In this document: positions 42,740-51,996 of the stretch, piece after piece | Position numbering within the stretch: the first letter of the stretch is position 1 | Layout: each line of letters begins with the position of its first letter | Source of the DNA: Caulobacteraceae bacterium | GTDB lineage: Bacteria > Pseudomonadota > Alphaproteobacteria > Caulobacterales > Caulobacteraceae | DNA: 62,322 nt | NCBI GenBank assembly: GCA_947452365.1 | Contig: CANGCO010000008.1 | Location: forward strand, 1 to 62,322 | Direction: 5' to 3' | Made by a program: the position numbers and the translations under genes | The notes under the pieces: generated by a model | The model's input: only the letters and a program-made list of their open reading frames with translations | Database searches by the model: none | What the model was told of the DNA's origin: nothing

Positions 42740-43731
42740 GCGGCGGCCTCCAAAAGCGTAATCAGATCAATCTCAGTCTCGCTGGTGCGGCGGCCAATCA
42801 TGGCCCGCTCGACCGAGGCATCGGCGCCGGTGGCAAAGGACTGGTACATGGTCATGCACATAATCCCCCACTTCATCGAGCCCAGCATCTGCCAATATTG
42901 GACCCGGTCCAGGCTGATTTCGTCGCCACCGGCCGCGGCATAGGCGTCCAACAATTGGCTATAATCGCCAAAGCCGCCGACCGGCTTGGCATGATTGCCA
43001 AATCGCCAAGAATTGACGCAGATCCAGCCCAGATCCTCGGCAGGATCGCCCAGATGCGCCAATTCCCAATCCAGAACGGCGCGCAGGCCGTCTTCTGGAT
43101 GGATCATCAGATTGCCATTGCGAAAATCGCCATGAACTAGGACGCGCTGGGTAAGGGCAGGGGCCTTGGATTTCAGATAGACTAAGGCCGCCTCGATGAT
43201 GGGACGCTCAGCCCCGCAGCCGCGATAGACCGCCTCGTATTTCTCAAGCTCAGTTAGGGCATCCGATACGGCCAGGTCGGGCAGGCCCTCAGTCGGGATG
43301 GCGTGAATCTGGGCCAGGACCTTGCCGCACTGTGCCGCAAGGCCGGGCCGGATGGTGGCAAAGGCCTCATTGCGGACAATACGGCTGCCCAGGGTCTCGC
43401 CCTCGACCTTGCCCATGACATAGGCCTCGCCAACCCCGTCCGCTTCTTCGAAAACATAGGGCACAGACGGCACGGGCGCGCCGGTCGCCGCGGCGGCGCG
43501 GATCAGGGCGGCCTCGGTTGCCAAGGGCACGGCATTGCCAGAGCCGGTTACGCCATCGGGCCTGCGCCGCAAGATCAGGTCAATTGGCCCAGTGGGGCTG
43601 GCGAGCCTTAGCCCCCAGGTCTCTTGGCTGGCCCCGCCCGATAGGCGGCGCAGATCCTCAAGGCCCGTGGCCCCTGTAGCAATCTTGCCAGCCACGCGGC
43701 CAAGAGCGGTCATCAGCTCGGCAGCATCCAT
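42736..43731 (-). CDS. aminoglycoside-phosphotransferase-like kinase (ACAD10-type)
   Basis: 331 residues with a protein-kinase-like (APH/choline kinase) fold. Seen: LSGGASQETWGLRL (ATP loop), YVMGKVEGETLG, the catalytic loop LVHGDFRNGNLMI and the metal-binding AVLDWELAHLGDPAEDLGW. This subgroup is the bacterial form of the ACAD10 N-terminal kinase, thought to phosphorylate 4-hydroxyacyl-CoA ahead of beta-oxidation; it is not an antibiotic-resistance enzyme. No acyl-CoA dehydrogenase partner is adjacent. Follows recG on the same strand after a 64-base gap. Confidence 0.88.
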   Translation of the reverse strand: MDAAELMTALGRVAGKIATGATGLEDLRRLSGGASQETWGLRLASPTGPIDLILRRRPDGVTGSGNAVPLATEAALIRAAAATGAPVPSVPYVFEEADGVGEAYVMGKVEGETLGSRIVRNEAFATIRPGLAAQCGKVLAQIHAIPTEGLPDLAVSDALTELEKYEAVYRGCGAERPIIEAALVYLKSKAPALTQRVLVHGDFRNGNLMIHPEDGLRAVLDWELAHLGDPAEDLGWICVNSWRFGNHAKPVGGFGDYSQLLDAYAAAGGDEISLDRVQYWQMLGSMKWGIMCMTMYQSFATGADASVERAMIGRRTSETEIDLITLLEAAA

Positions 43732-43795
43732 TGGGCGTCTCCCGTATTGTCTTGTTTTGTTGCACTGTGACGCCTTGAAGGCCCGCCGCCAAGGC

Positions 43796-45871
43796 TCACC
43801 CAGCGTCAGTCAGTCCAAGTGCGGCCTGCCAATCAAAGATTTCGCATAGAACCCGCACAGCCTGGCCCCTTGGACTGTTCAGGCCCGGGTCGCGGGCCAA
43901 GATTAGCCGGGCATCATCGGCGGCGGCCGAGATTAGGTCCTTGTGCGCAATCGGATCGGCAAAGCGATAGGCCGGAAAGCCGCTTTGTTTGAGACCCAAG
44001 GGATCGCCGCCGCCGCGCAAGGCGAGGTCCCGCTCGGCAATCTCAAACCCGTCATCGGATTTGCGCAAGATATCGAGCCTGGCCTCGCCGGTCTTGCTTA
44101 AGGGGGGATCATAGAGCAGGACGCACGAGCTTTCCCGCACCCCCCGGCCAACCCGGCCACGCAGCTGGTGCAACTGGGCTAGGCCAAAGCGCTCGGCCTG
44201 TTCAATCACCATGATGGAGGCATTGGGCACATTGACCCCGACCTCGACCACAGTGGTGGCGACCAGCACACTGACCTTGCCTTCGGTAAAGGCCTGCATC
44301 ACAGCGTCTTTTTCCGCAGGCGGCATTTGGCCATGCACCAGGCCCACGCGAGGCCCCATATGTTGGCGCAGGTCCGCGGCCCGGGCTTCGGCGGCGGCGA
44401 GGTCCATTAGTTCGGATTCGGCGACCAGAGGGCAGATCCAAAAGGCCTGCGCGCCGCTAGCGACCACGGTCTTGAGCCTTTGCACAATCTCGCCAATGCG
44501 CGGCAGGGGAACAGCCCGTGTGGCGACCGGGGTGCGGCCTGGCGGCTTTTCGTCAATCCGCGAGACATCCAACTCGCCATATTGCGTCAGTTCCAGCGTG
44601 CGCGGTATTGGGGTGGCGGACATGGCCAAGAGGTGGACACTGGCCCCCTTGTCCTGCAGGCGCCGCCGCTCGGCCACGCCAAACCGGTGCTGTTCGTCAA
44701 TCACGGCAAGATCAAGCCGGGCATAGACGACATCGTCCTGAAACAGGGCATGGGTGCCAACCAGGATATCGACCGCGCCGCTGGCCAGGGCGCGCAGCTT
44801 TTCAGCCCGGCCTGCGCCCTTATCGCGCCCCGTTAGAAGCATGACCGAAAGCCCTTGAGCGGCGAGGGGGGCGGACAAGGTTTCAAAATGCTGCCGCGCC
44901 AAGATTTCTGTTGGGGCCATGAGCGCTGATTGACCACCACTTGCGGCGACATCGGCCATGGCCAGCATGGCCACCACCGTCTTGCCGGAGCCGACATCGC
45001 CTTGAACCAGCCGGCTCATGCGCTCGCCCACCAGCAGGTCGCCGCGAATTTCCGACAGGCTGCGGTTCTGGGCGCCGGTCAGGCGAAAGGGCAGGGCCGC
45101 CTGCAGGGCATCAGACACAGGTGAGGCGGGGATGATCGGTGCCGCCTCGCGCCGTCTTGCCGCCTTGCGCTGGGCCATGGCGAGTTGGTGGGCGAGCAGC
45201 TCGTCATAGGCAAGGCGCTGCCGCTGGGGCGCAGCAATATCCATATCCGCCACCGTTTTGGGATCATGCAGCCGCTCCAGCGCCGCGCGCCAACCGAGCC
45301 AGCCCTTTCGCGCCAGCCAGGCGGGGTCCTGCCATTCGGCCAGATCGGGCGTCTTGATTAGGGCCTCGAGCGCCAATCTTCGCAGGGTGCGCGAGGGCAG
45401 GCCCGCTGTGGTGCCATAGACCGCCTCAATCAGGGGAATGTCATCCAGCCTTCCAGCATCGAGCAGATAGTCCGGATGGGCGATCTGGGCCTCAATCCCG
45501 AACCGCTCCAGCTTGCCACTGACGGCGCGGGCAGCACCGGGCGGGTGCTGGGTCTCTAGGTGCGGTCCGCCGCCCTTGAACCAGGTCAGGAACAGAAATC
45601 CCGTCTCATCCAGTGTGCGGATGCGCCAAGGTGCGCCGCGGCGGCTGGGCGGCAGATGGGCATCAATGCGCACGACCAGGGTCTGGACCAGCCCGTCCTG
45701 AGCGGCCTGGACTGTGATGCGCTTACGCTCAATCACGCCTTGCGGACACAAAAAGGCTAGGTCGCGCACCAGGGGTCCAGCGGCGCGCTCGACCAGGGGC
45801 GCAATCTTGGGGCCTATGCCCTTGAGCGAGGCCGCAGGCGCAAACAGGGGGAAGAGAATCTCCGGACGCAT
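43796..45871 (-). CDS. recG: ATP-dependent DNA helicase RecG
   Basis: 691 residues from ATG 45871 (MRPEILFPLFAPAASLKGIG); the frame is open to 45955 but that would overlap sdhE. Branch-migrating helicase that remodels stalled forks and Holliday junctions. Wedge/OB domain in 1-260, then Walker A QGDVGSGKTVVAMLAM, LMAPTEILARQH, DEQHRFGVAER, SATPIPRTLEL, and the C-terminal LHQLRGRVGRG and RGGGDPLGLKQSGFP. All helicase motifs intact. Divergent from sdhE over 82 bases. Confidence 0.96.
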   Translation of the reverse strand: MRPEILFPLFAPAASLKGIGPKIAPLVERAAGPLVRDLAFLCPQGVIERKRITVQAAQDGLVQTLVVRIDAHLPPSRRGAPWRIRTLDETGFLFLTWFKGGGPHLETQHPPGAARAVSGKLERFGIEAQIAHPDYLLDAGRLDDIPLIEAVYGTTAGLPSRTLRRLALEALIKTPDLAEWQDPAWLARKGWLGWRAALERLHDPKTVADMDIAAPQRQRLAYDELLAHQLAMAQRKAARRREAAPIIPASPVSDALQAALPFRLTGAQNRSLSEIRGDLLVGERMSRLVQGDVGSGKTVVAMLAMADVAASGGQSALMAPTEILARQHFETLSAPLAAQGLSVMLLTGRDKGAGRAEKLRALASGAVDILVGTHALFQDDVVYARLDLAVIDEQHRFGVAERRRLQDKGASVHLLAMSATPIPRTLELTQYGELDVSRIDEKPPGRTPVATRAVPLPRIGEIVQRLKTVVASGAQAFWICPLVAESELMDLAAAEARAADLRQHMGPRVGLVHGQMPPAEKDAVMQAFTEGKVSVLVATTVVEVGVNVPNASIMVIEQAERFGLAQLHQLRGRVGRGVRESSCVLLYDPPLSKTGEARLDILRKSDDGFEIAERDLALRGGGDPLGLKQSGFPAYRFADPIAHKDLISAAADDARLILARDPGLNSPRGQAVRVLCEIFDWQAALGLTDAG

Positions 45872-45953
45872 AATCACATCATAGCGCGACTGGTCGCAGA
45901 CGCGGCGCCGTTCTATATGCCTTTTCTCGATTTCTGAGCATAAGGGCCCGGTC

Positions 45954-46250
45954 ATGAGCGATTCTAACCATCAGGCGCGGCTAAGACGCGTCAAGTTCCG
46001 CGCCTGGCATCGCGGATTTCGCGAAGCGGACCTGATTATCGGCCCGTTTGCCGACCAGTTTCTGGATGGGTTCAGCACAGACCAACTGGATGCCTTTGAA
46101 GCCCTGATCGAGGCCCCGGATCAGGACCTGTATGGCTGGATTGTTGGCCGCATTGAAACGCCATCTGAATTTGACGGCGAAATACTAAACATGATCAAAG
46201 ATTTTCGGTTTAAAGCTCATGCGATACGTGGGGTCGGGCAGGGGGCCTGA
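45954..46250 (+). CDS. sdhE: FAD assembly factor SdhE / YgfY family
   Basis: 98 residues. Helps attach FAD to the succinate dehydrogenase flavoprotein subunit. The core is LRRVKFRAWHRGFREADLII with the RGxxE-like RGFRE motif, then FADQFLDGFSTDQLDAFEALI and DLYGWIVGR, matching SdhE size and fold. Lies between recG (divergent) and mfd (same strand, 113-base gap); in many alphaproteobacteria sdhE is found between recG and mfd, so synteny supports the call. Confidence 0.94.
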   Translation: MSDSNHQARLRRVKFRAWHRGFREADLIIGPFADQFLDGFSTDQLDAFEALIEAPDQDLYGWIVGRIETPSEFDGEILNMIKDFRFKAHAIRGVGQGA

Positions 46251-46363
46251 TCGGGCTTGATCCGCGTTCAATTTGGACGAGCCCTTGCCCAGACCCGGGC
46301 ATTGGCCCTATCAGACGGCCCCGCTAGGATAGGTTGGCGGGTGACTAAGGGTAAAGACGAAAC

Positions 46364-49300
46364 GTGGTAACGCCTTCTGACGCTAAACGCCTGGCCCAGC
46401 ACCCTGGCCGCCTGGATCTGACGGGCGCGCCCGAAGGGTTTGATGCCCTGATCATGGCTGATCTGGTGCGGGCCAAGGGGGGCACTTGCGCCTTTGTCGC
46501 CCGGGATGGTGCCCGCGCAACGGCCTTTGCCGAGGCCCTGACCTTTTTCGCGCCCGAGATTGAGGTCATCCGATTTCCCTCTTGGGACTGTCTGCCCTAT
46601 GACCGGATCGGTCCGTCAGCGGCGGTAGCGGCCCAACGTATGGCGGCCTTGAGCCAGTTGGCACAGGCCCCGTCGGGCAAGGCACCGCGCCTCTTGATTA
46701 CCCAGATCCCGGCCCTGGTCCAGCGTGTGCCCTCACGCTCTGTGATCGCGCGGGCCAGCTATATGGCCGCCATTGGCCAAGAGGTAAACATTACGGACCT
46801 AGAGCGGTATTTTGCCGTCAATGGCTATGTCCGGGCCTCGACCGTCTCAGCCAAGGGTGAATTTGCCATTCGCGGCGGCGTGATTGATGTGTTTCCGCCC
46901 AATGCCGAAGAGCCGGTGCGACTGGACCTGTTTGGCGATACGTTAGAGACCATTCGCGCCTTTGATCCAGAAACCCAGCGCTCGATCCGGCCGCTGAATT
47001 CAGTCGCGCTTTTGCCGGTCAGCGAGGTTCTGGTTGAACCGGATTCCATCTCGCGCTTCCGCACCGGCTATGTGGCCGCCTTTGGCGCGCCGCTTGACGA
47101 CGCCCTCTATGCCTCGGTCAGCAATAGCGGTCGGCGGGCGGGCATGGAGCATTGGCTGCCGCTGTTTTACGAGCGAATGGAGACCTTGTTTGACTATCTG
47201 GGTCCCGACGCCCTGATCGGTCTGGACTATCTGGCCCCCGAAGCGCGCGATGAGCGCCTGGCCATGATTAGCGATGCCTATGAGGCGCGCACCGATCAGG
47301 CTGGGATCCGCAGTGGCTATAAGCCCCTGACCCCGGACCAGCTCTATCTGACGGGCGAGGAATGGGACCGCTTGTTTGACATCCATCCCTCGCGCCGCTT
47401 TACGCCGTTTCGTCATGACGGCGAGGGGCAGGTCGATATGGGCGCGCGGCAGGGGCGCGGCTTTGCACCCGAACGGGCCAAGGACTCCTCCAACCTGTTC
47501 GAGGCCGCCGCCGACCATGCTCGCACCCTTGGTGCGGCCGGTAAGCGGGTCTTGTTTGCGTCTTGGTCGGAAGGCTCGTCCGAGCGTTTGGGCGGCATGC
47601 TGGGCGATCATGGCCTCAATGACCTGATCTATTCGCCCTATTGGCAGGCCGCCAAGGCCGCCGATCCCAAGCGGCCACAGCGCGTGGTCCTGCCGCTGGA
47701 GCACGGGTTTGAGACCGACACCTTGGCGGTTATTTCCGAGACCGATATTCTCGGCGACCGGCTGGCGCGCCCGACCAAGCGCCGCCGCGCCCAGAACTTC
47801 TTGGCTGAGGCCTCGTCCCTCACACCGGGTGATCTGGTCGTGCATATTGACCATGGCATTGGCCGCTATGATGGCTTGAAGACCTTGGATGTGGCGGGCG
47901 CGCCGCATGACTGTCTTGAGCTGCAATATGGCGGCGAGTCCAAGCTGTATCTGCCAGTTGAAAATATCGATCTTCTGACCCGCTACGGCGCTGAGAGCGA
48001 TGATGTGCAGCTGGACCGGCTCGGCGGCGCAGCCTGGCAGGCCCGCAAGGCCAGGGCCAAGGTGCGCCTGCGCGAAATGGCCGATGGCTTGATCAAGATC
48101 GCGGCGGCGCGGATGCTGAAAAAATCCGAGCAGATCTTGTCGCCACAAGGCCTGTTCGAAGAATTCTGCGCCCGGTTCCCGTACGAGGAAACCGAAGACC
48201 AACTGCATGCCATTGGCGATGTGCTGAGCGATCTTGGCTCTGGCCGACCCATGGACCGGTTGATCTGCGGCGATGTTGGCTTTGGCAAGACCGAGGTGGC
48301 GCTAAGAGCGGCCTTTGTCGTGGCCATGAGTGGGCGGCAGGTGGCGATTGTCTGCCCCACCACCTTGCTTGCGCGCCAGCATTTCAAGGGCTTTTCCGAG
48401 CGCTTCAAGGGCTGGCCGGTCAAGGTGCGCCAGCTCTCGCGTATGGTCCCGGCCAAGGAGGCGGCTGAAACCCGCGCCGGCGTGGCCGCAGGTGAGTTGG
48501 AAATCCTGGTCGGCACCCATGCGGTCTTGTCTGAGCAGGTCAAGTTCAAGGATCTGGGCCTGGTCATTGTCGATGAAGAACAACATTTCGGCGTCAAGCA
48601 TAAGGAAAAGCTCAAGGCCCTGCGCGCCGATGTGCATATGCTGACCCTATCGGCGACACCCATTCCGCGTACGCTTCAGATGGCCTTGTCGGGCATTCGC
48701 GAGCTATCGATCATTGCCACCCCGCCGGTCGATCGCCTGGCCGTGCGTACCTATGTCATGCCCTTTGATCCGATTGCGGTGCGCGAAGCCTTGCTGCGCG
48801 AAAAATATCGCGGTGGTCAGGCCTATTTTGTCACGCCGCGCCTTGCTGACCTGCCTAGGCTTGAGACCTTCTTGCGCGAACAGGTGCCCGAGGTGAAATT
48901 CGTGGTTGGCCATGGCCAGATGGCCCCGACCCAGCTCGAAGACGTGATGAGCGCGTTTTATGACGGCCAATATGATGTGCTCTTGGCCACCAGTATTGTG
49001 GAGTCTGGGCTCGATATTCCTGCGGCCAACACCCTGATCATCAATCGCGCCGACATGTTTGGCCTAGCCCAGCTCTACCAATTGCGTGGCCGGGTTGGCC
49101 GGGCCAAGACCCGGGCCTATGCCTATATGACTACCCCAGCCGATAAGCCCATTACCCTATCGGCAGAACGGCGGCTCAAGGTTTTGCAATCGCTTGATAA
49201 TCTGGGCGCGGGCTTCCAGTTGGCCAGTCATGACCTTGATATTCGCGGCGGCGGCAATCTGCTCGGCGATCAACAGTCGGGTCATATTCGCGAGATCGGG

Positions 49301-49837
49301 GTCGAGCTCTATCAGCAAATGCTCGAAGACGCCGTCAATGAGATGAAGGCCGGCGAGGTCGAGATGCCGTCGGATCGTGGATGGTCGCCCCAGATCAATA
49401 CCGGTGCCTCGGTCTTGATCCCGGAATATTATGTGCCGGACCTGAATGTGCGCCTTGCCCTTTATCGGCGTCTGTCCGAGGCTGAGCGGGCCGAGGACCG
49501 TGAGGCCATGGCCGCCGAACTGATCGACAGGTTCGGCCCCTTGCCGGATGAGGCGGGTCAGTTGCTAAAAGTGGTGGCGATCAAGGGGCTTTGTCGTCAG
49601 GCCAATGTCGCCAAGATCGATGTCGGTCCCAAGGGGGCTGTGGTCTCGTTCCGCAATGACACCTTTGCCAATCCCATGGGCTTGATTACGTTTGCGCACA
49701 AGAATGCCATGGCCTGGCGGGTGCGGCCTGACCATAAGGTGGTGGTCAAGGGTGAGTGGGAAACCCCCAATCAGCGCCTTGGCGCAGCCGAGCGGATCTT
49801 GACTGAATTGGCGAGATTAGCGGCCTTAAGCAGCTAG
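46364..49837 (+). CDS. mfd: transcription-repair coupling factor Mfd
   Basis: 1157 residues from GTG 46364. Removes stalled RNA polymerase from lesions and recruits UvrA. N-terminal UvrB-like module (DLVRAKGGTCAFVARDG; PSWDCLPYDRI), polymerase-interacting CarD-like domain near 480-560 (PGDLVVHIDHGIGRYDGL), RecG-like motor with CGDVGFGKTEVALRAAFV, DEEQHFGVKHKEKL, TLSATPIPRTLQMAL and YQLRGRVGRAKTRAYAY, and a C-terminal autoinhibitory domain (residues 1010-1157). Full length. AAGGG lies about 12 bases before the start, so the start is fair rather than certain. Overlaps the convergent DsbA-like gene by 12 bases. Confidence 0.97.
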   Translation: MVTPSDAKRLAQHPGRLDLTGAPEGFDALIMADLVRAKGGTCAFVARDGARATAFAEALTFFAPEIEVIRFPSWDCLPYDRIGPSAAVAAQRMAALSQLAQAPSGKAPRLLITQIPALVQRVPSRSVIARASYMAAIGQEVNITDLERYFAVNGYVRASTVSAKGEFAIRGGVIDVFPPNAEEPVRLDLFGDTLETIRAFDPETQRSIRPLNSVALLPVSEVLVEPDSISRFRTGYVAAFGAPLDDALYASVSNSGRRAGMEHWLPLFYERMETLFDYLGPDALIGLDYLAPEARDERLAMISDAYEARTDQAGIRSGYKPLTPDQLYLTGEEWDRLFDIHPSRRFTPFRHDGEGQVDMGARQGRGFAPERAKDSSNLFEAAADHARTLGAAGKRVLFASWSEGSSERLGGMLGDHGLNDLIYSPYWQAAKAADPKRPQRVVLPLEHGFETDTLAVISETDILGDRLARPTKRRRAQNFLAEASSLTPGDLVVHIDHGIGRYDGLKTLDVAGAPHDCLELQYGGESKLYLPVENIDLLTRYGAESDDVQLDRLGGAAWQARKARAKVRLREMADGLIKIAAARMLKKSEQILSPQGLFEEFCARFPYEETEDQLHAIGDVLSDLGSGRPMDRLICGDVGFGKTEVALRAAFVVAMSGRQVAIVCPTTLLARQHFKGFSERFKGWPVKVRQLSRMVPAKEAAETRAGVAAGELEILVGTHAVLSEQVKFKDLGLVIVDEEQHFGVKHKEKLKALRADVHMLTLSATPIPRTLQMALSGIRELSIIATPPVDRLAVRTYVMPFDPIAVREALLREKYRGGQAYFVTPRLADLPRLETFLREQVPEVKFVVGHGQMAPTQLEDVMSAFYDGQYDVLLATSIVESGLDIPAANTLIINRADMFGLAQLYQLRGRVGRAKTRAYAYMTTPADKPITLSAERRLKVLQSLDNLGAGFQLASHDLDIRGGGNLLGDQQSGHIREIGVELYQQMLEDAVNEMKAGEVEMPSDRGWSPQINTGASVLIPEYYVPDLNVRLALYRRLSEAERAEDREAMAAELIDRFGPLPDEAGQLLKVVAIKGLCRQANVAKIDVGPKGAVVSFRNDTFANPMGLITFAHKNAMAWRVRPDHKVVVKGEWETPNQRLGAAERILTELARLAALSS

Positions 49838-50491
49838 GGCCTGATCGATCGCAGCGGCGAGATTTTCAGGCGATTCTGCGCCAACGGCGGCGACCTTGCC
49901 GCCAAAAATGGTGAAGGGCACGCCGGTAATCCCGGCCTGAACGGCAACGCCGTGCTCATGCGCGATCAAGGCCTTGTCGGCCTCTTCGGATAGGAGTTTC
50001 AGCACCATCATCCGCTCTAGGCCAACCTTGTCGGCAATATCGGCCAAGACGTCTGGGTCGCCAATATCGCGTAGATCGGTGAAATAGGCGGCCATAACCG
50101 CCTCAATCATCGCGTCTTGCAGGCCCGCAGCGGCTGCCCAGCTAATGACCCTGTGCACGGCATTGGTATTGGGCGAGATGGGAATCTCGGTCAGATTCAG
50201 GACCAAGCCATCCTCAGCCGCTCCAGCCTTGAGCGCGTCATGGGCGGCGCTTAATCTTGCAGGGTCTTTGAACTTGGCCGCCATATAGGCTTTGCGATCA
50301 ACACCTTGTTCGGGAAGGCTCGGATCAAGCTGGAAGGGTCGCCAGACAATGGTTGCCTCGATATTGGGCCGCAGAGCCAGCGCCTTTTTCAGTCGCCGCC
50401 AGCCGAGATAGCACCAGGGACAGACCACATCGGCAACAAAGTCGATGGTCATGGGAATGGGCGGGGCGATGGGGGCGGCGGGTGTTTGCAT
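49826..50491 (-). CDS. DsbA-family thioredoxin-fold oxidoreductase (FrnE-like)
   Basis: 221 residues. Cytosolic DsbA/FrnE-like fold: VDFV-type strand IDFVADVVCPWCYLGWRRL with the CPWC redox pair, WRPFQLDPSLPEQG, helical insertion (65-160), and cis-Pro loop ITGVPFTIFGGKVAAVGAESP. No signal peptide. Members act as disulphide isomerases or polyketide-related isomerases; oxidative stress links are known for FrnE. The ATG at 50491 has no clear SD; MTIDF at residue 14 is another possible start. Convergent with mfd. Confidence 0.9.
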   Translation of the reverse strand: MQTPAAPIAPPIPMTIDFVADVVCPWCYLGWRRLKKALALRPNIEATIVWRPFQLDPSLPEQGVDRKAYMAAKFKDPARLSAAHDALKAGAAEDGLVLNLTEIPISPNTNAVHRVISWAAAAGLQDAMIEAVMAAYFTDLRDIGDPDVLADIADKVGLERMMVLKLLSEEADKALIAHEHGVAVQAGITGVPFTIFGGKVAAVGAESPENLAAAIDQALAA

Positions 50492-50505
50492 GCCGACAGC
50501 TTGAC

Positions 50506-51849
50506 CTAGCTGGCGCGCCGCCGCAAGGCCAAGCTTGCTGCCCGCTCTAGGGCCTTGGCGGCGCCTTCCCCCGCTGTGACCTCGGCCACGCCAATATCGA
50601 ACTCAAGGGTAAAGGGCGATTGACCTTGAGCCGTACCAAACTGGGTGCAGCCAACCACGGCAGCCACCCGCTCGGCCGCCAGCCTTGCGCAGGCTGCATC
50701 TGTGGCGGGCATGGCCAGAGCAAATAGGTCAGGCGCCAGACGAGCGGCCATATCTTCGCCCCGCACCAGTTGCGCGACCATGGACCCAAGCTGGGGCATG
50801 ACCGTGTCCAGCCTCCCCTCAGAGCGGGCCCTTGCCGTATCGGGACGCTCGGCTATGCGCAGCACACAAATCGAAAGCGGACGATGGCTGGCCAAGGCGG
50901 CCTTGTTGAGGCTTAAAAGGTGGCTGGCAAATAATTGGGCCGTAAATAGGCCCGTAGCCGCGTCCATAAGGTCCGATGCGCGACTATCGATCAAGATGGC
51001 CTTGGCCCGTTTGATCCGGCGAAACAGGCGGGCCGATTCCAGCACCTGGTTTGCGATCAAGACCTCATCCGTGCCAGGCGCAATCAGGTCGCTAATGCTG
51101 CGATTAAAGGCCTCGGACGGCGTAGCATCATCTCTATCGGATAAGAATAGCCAGATCGGCAGATGAAAATCGTCCTTATTGCGCCGGGCCGCCATGGCCA
51201 TGGATAGGGTGTTTTCCCGGTCCTGTCCGGCGCGCAGTATGACCGCATCGGGCTTGAGGCCAGCAAGGCTGTCAAATCCAGAACGGCTGTTAAAGGTCGC
51301 CGATACCTCGGCGCCGCTGCGGGTTAAGGCATTATGCAGGGCCAGAATTGACGGCCCCGGCTCGCCAATCATCAAGACGCGATAGGGGGCACGGGTCTGG
51401 CTGGTTTGGCCCATCTCCAGACCCTGACCCTGATCGGCAAGGGTCTGGGTTCGCAAGGCGATCTCGTCTTCGGCTATGGCCAGCCGAGCCAGAGCCTCAA
51501 GGCGTGCGGCCATTTGGGTTGGGTGGAGGGGCTGGGCCAAGATCAGGTCTAGGCCGTCCAAGGGCCCCAGCGGGTCAGGACGGGCTAGGGCAATGACCAT
51601 TAGGGTGCGCGAGGCCATCGCTGCCTTTAGCCTTTGCCCAAGTTTTGCCGCCTCAGCCAGGGCGCTTTGCGGCGCATTGACCAGGTCAAGGATCACAATA
51701 TCAATCAGGCGATTGGCCACAGCGGCCAAGGCCGCGCCAGGACGATCGGCGAGGCCAAGCGGCCAGCCTAGGGGGGCAAGACCCTCGATCAGGTCGCGGC
51801 GGGCGTGTTTGGCCCGGGTGACCAATAAGACGCGCGCTTGTTCCTGCAC
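50506..51849 (-). CDS. popA: PopA-like c-di-GMP effector: two receiver-like domains and a degenerate GGDEF domain
   Basis: 447 residues from GTG 51849 (SD GAAGGGAA). Domain 1 (5-115) and domain 2 (155-280) are response-regulator-like; domain 1 keeps an Asp in VILDLVNAP but lacks the acidic pair (LLVTRAKHAR). The GGDEF domain (290-447) has lost its active site: the signature position reads APDLF. The inhibitory I-site RxxD is intact (R363-GE-D366), five residues before it as in PleD (RxxD-x5-GGEEF). That combination is PopA of Caulobacter, which binds c-di-GMP and guides CtrA degradation at the pole. Symbol by similarity. Confidence 0.72.
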   Translation of the reverse strand: MQEQARVLLVTRAKHARRDLIEGLAPLGWPLGLADRPGAALAAVANRLIDIVILDLVNAPQSALAEAAKLGQRLKAAMASRTLMVIALARPDPLGPLDGLDLILAQPLHPTQMAARLEALARLAIAEDEIALRTQTLADQGQGLEMGQTSQTRAPYRVLMIGEPGPSILALHNALTRSGAEVSATFNSRSGFDSLAGLKPDAVILRAGQDRENTLSMAMAARRNKDDFHLPIWLFLSDRDDATPSEAFNRSISDLIAPGTDEVLIANQVLESARLFRRIKRAKAILIDSRASDLMDAATGLFTAQLFASHLLSLNKAALASHRPLSICVLRIAERPDTARARSEGRLDTVMPQLGSMVAQLVRGEDMAARLAPDLFALAMPATDAACARLAAERVAAVVGCTQFGTAQGQSPFTLEFDIGVAEVTAGEGAAKALERAASLALRRRAS

Positions 51850-51914
51850 GAAATTCCCTTCAGCCCTGACGCAAGGGCATGGTTTCGGACCGCCCCGGTT
51901 GACGCTAACCTATT

Positions 51915-51930
51915 TGTAACGCCCATTACA
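51915..51930. promoter_or_regulatory. TGTAA-N6-TTACA dyad upstream of the SDR/racemase genes
   Basis: Perfect 5-bp inverted repeat, TGTAA (51915-51919) and TTACA (51926-51930), in the 147-base gap between popA and the SDR gene. TTGACG at 51899-51904 lies just before it and may be a -35 element. The arrangement would suit a TetR-like repressor, but none is nearby. Confidence 0.3.
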
Positions 51931-51996
51931 GGCGATGCGAACACGATGCCAGCCTATCGCAAACACCTAGCCGTGCCAAATAAGGACCAGTCTGGA

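Noticed and set aside
42736-43731. Aminoglycoside resistance gene
   Set aside because: The APH fold is that of ACAD10-like kinases, and the DUF6285 neighbour points to acyl-CoA metabolism.
47000-48208. 402-residue minus-strand ORF inside mfd
   Set aside because: The plus frame is unmistakable Mfd; long antisense ORFs are common in GC-rich genes.
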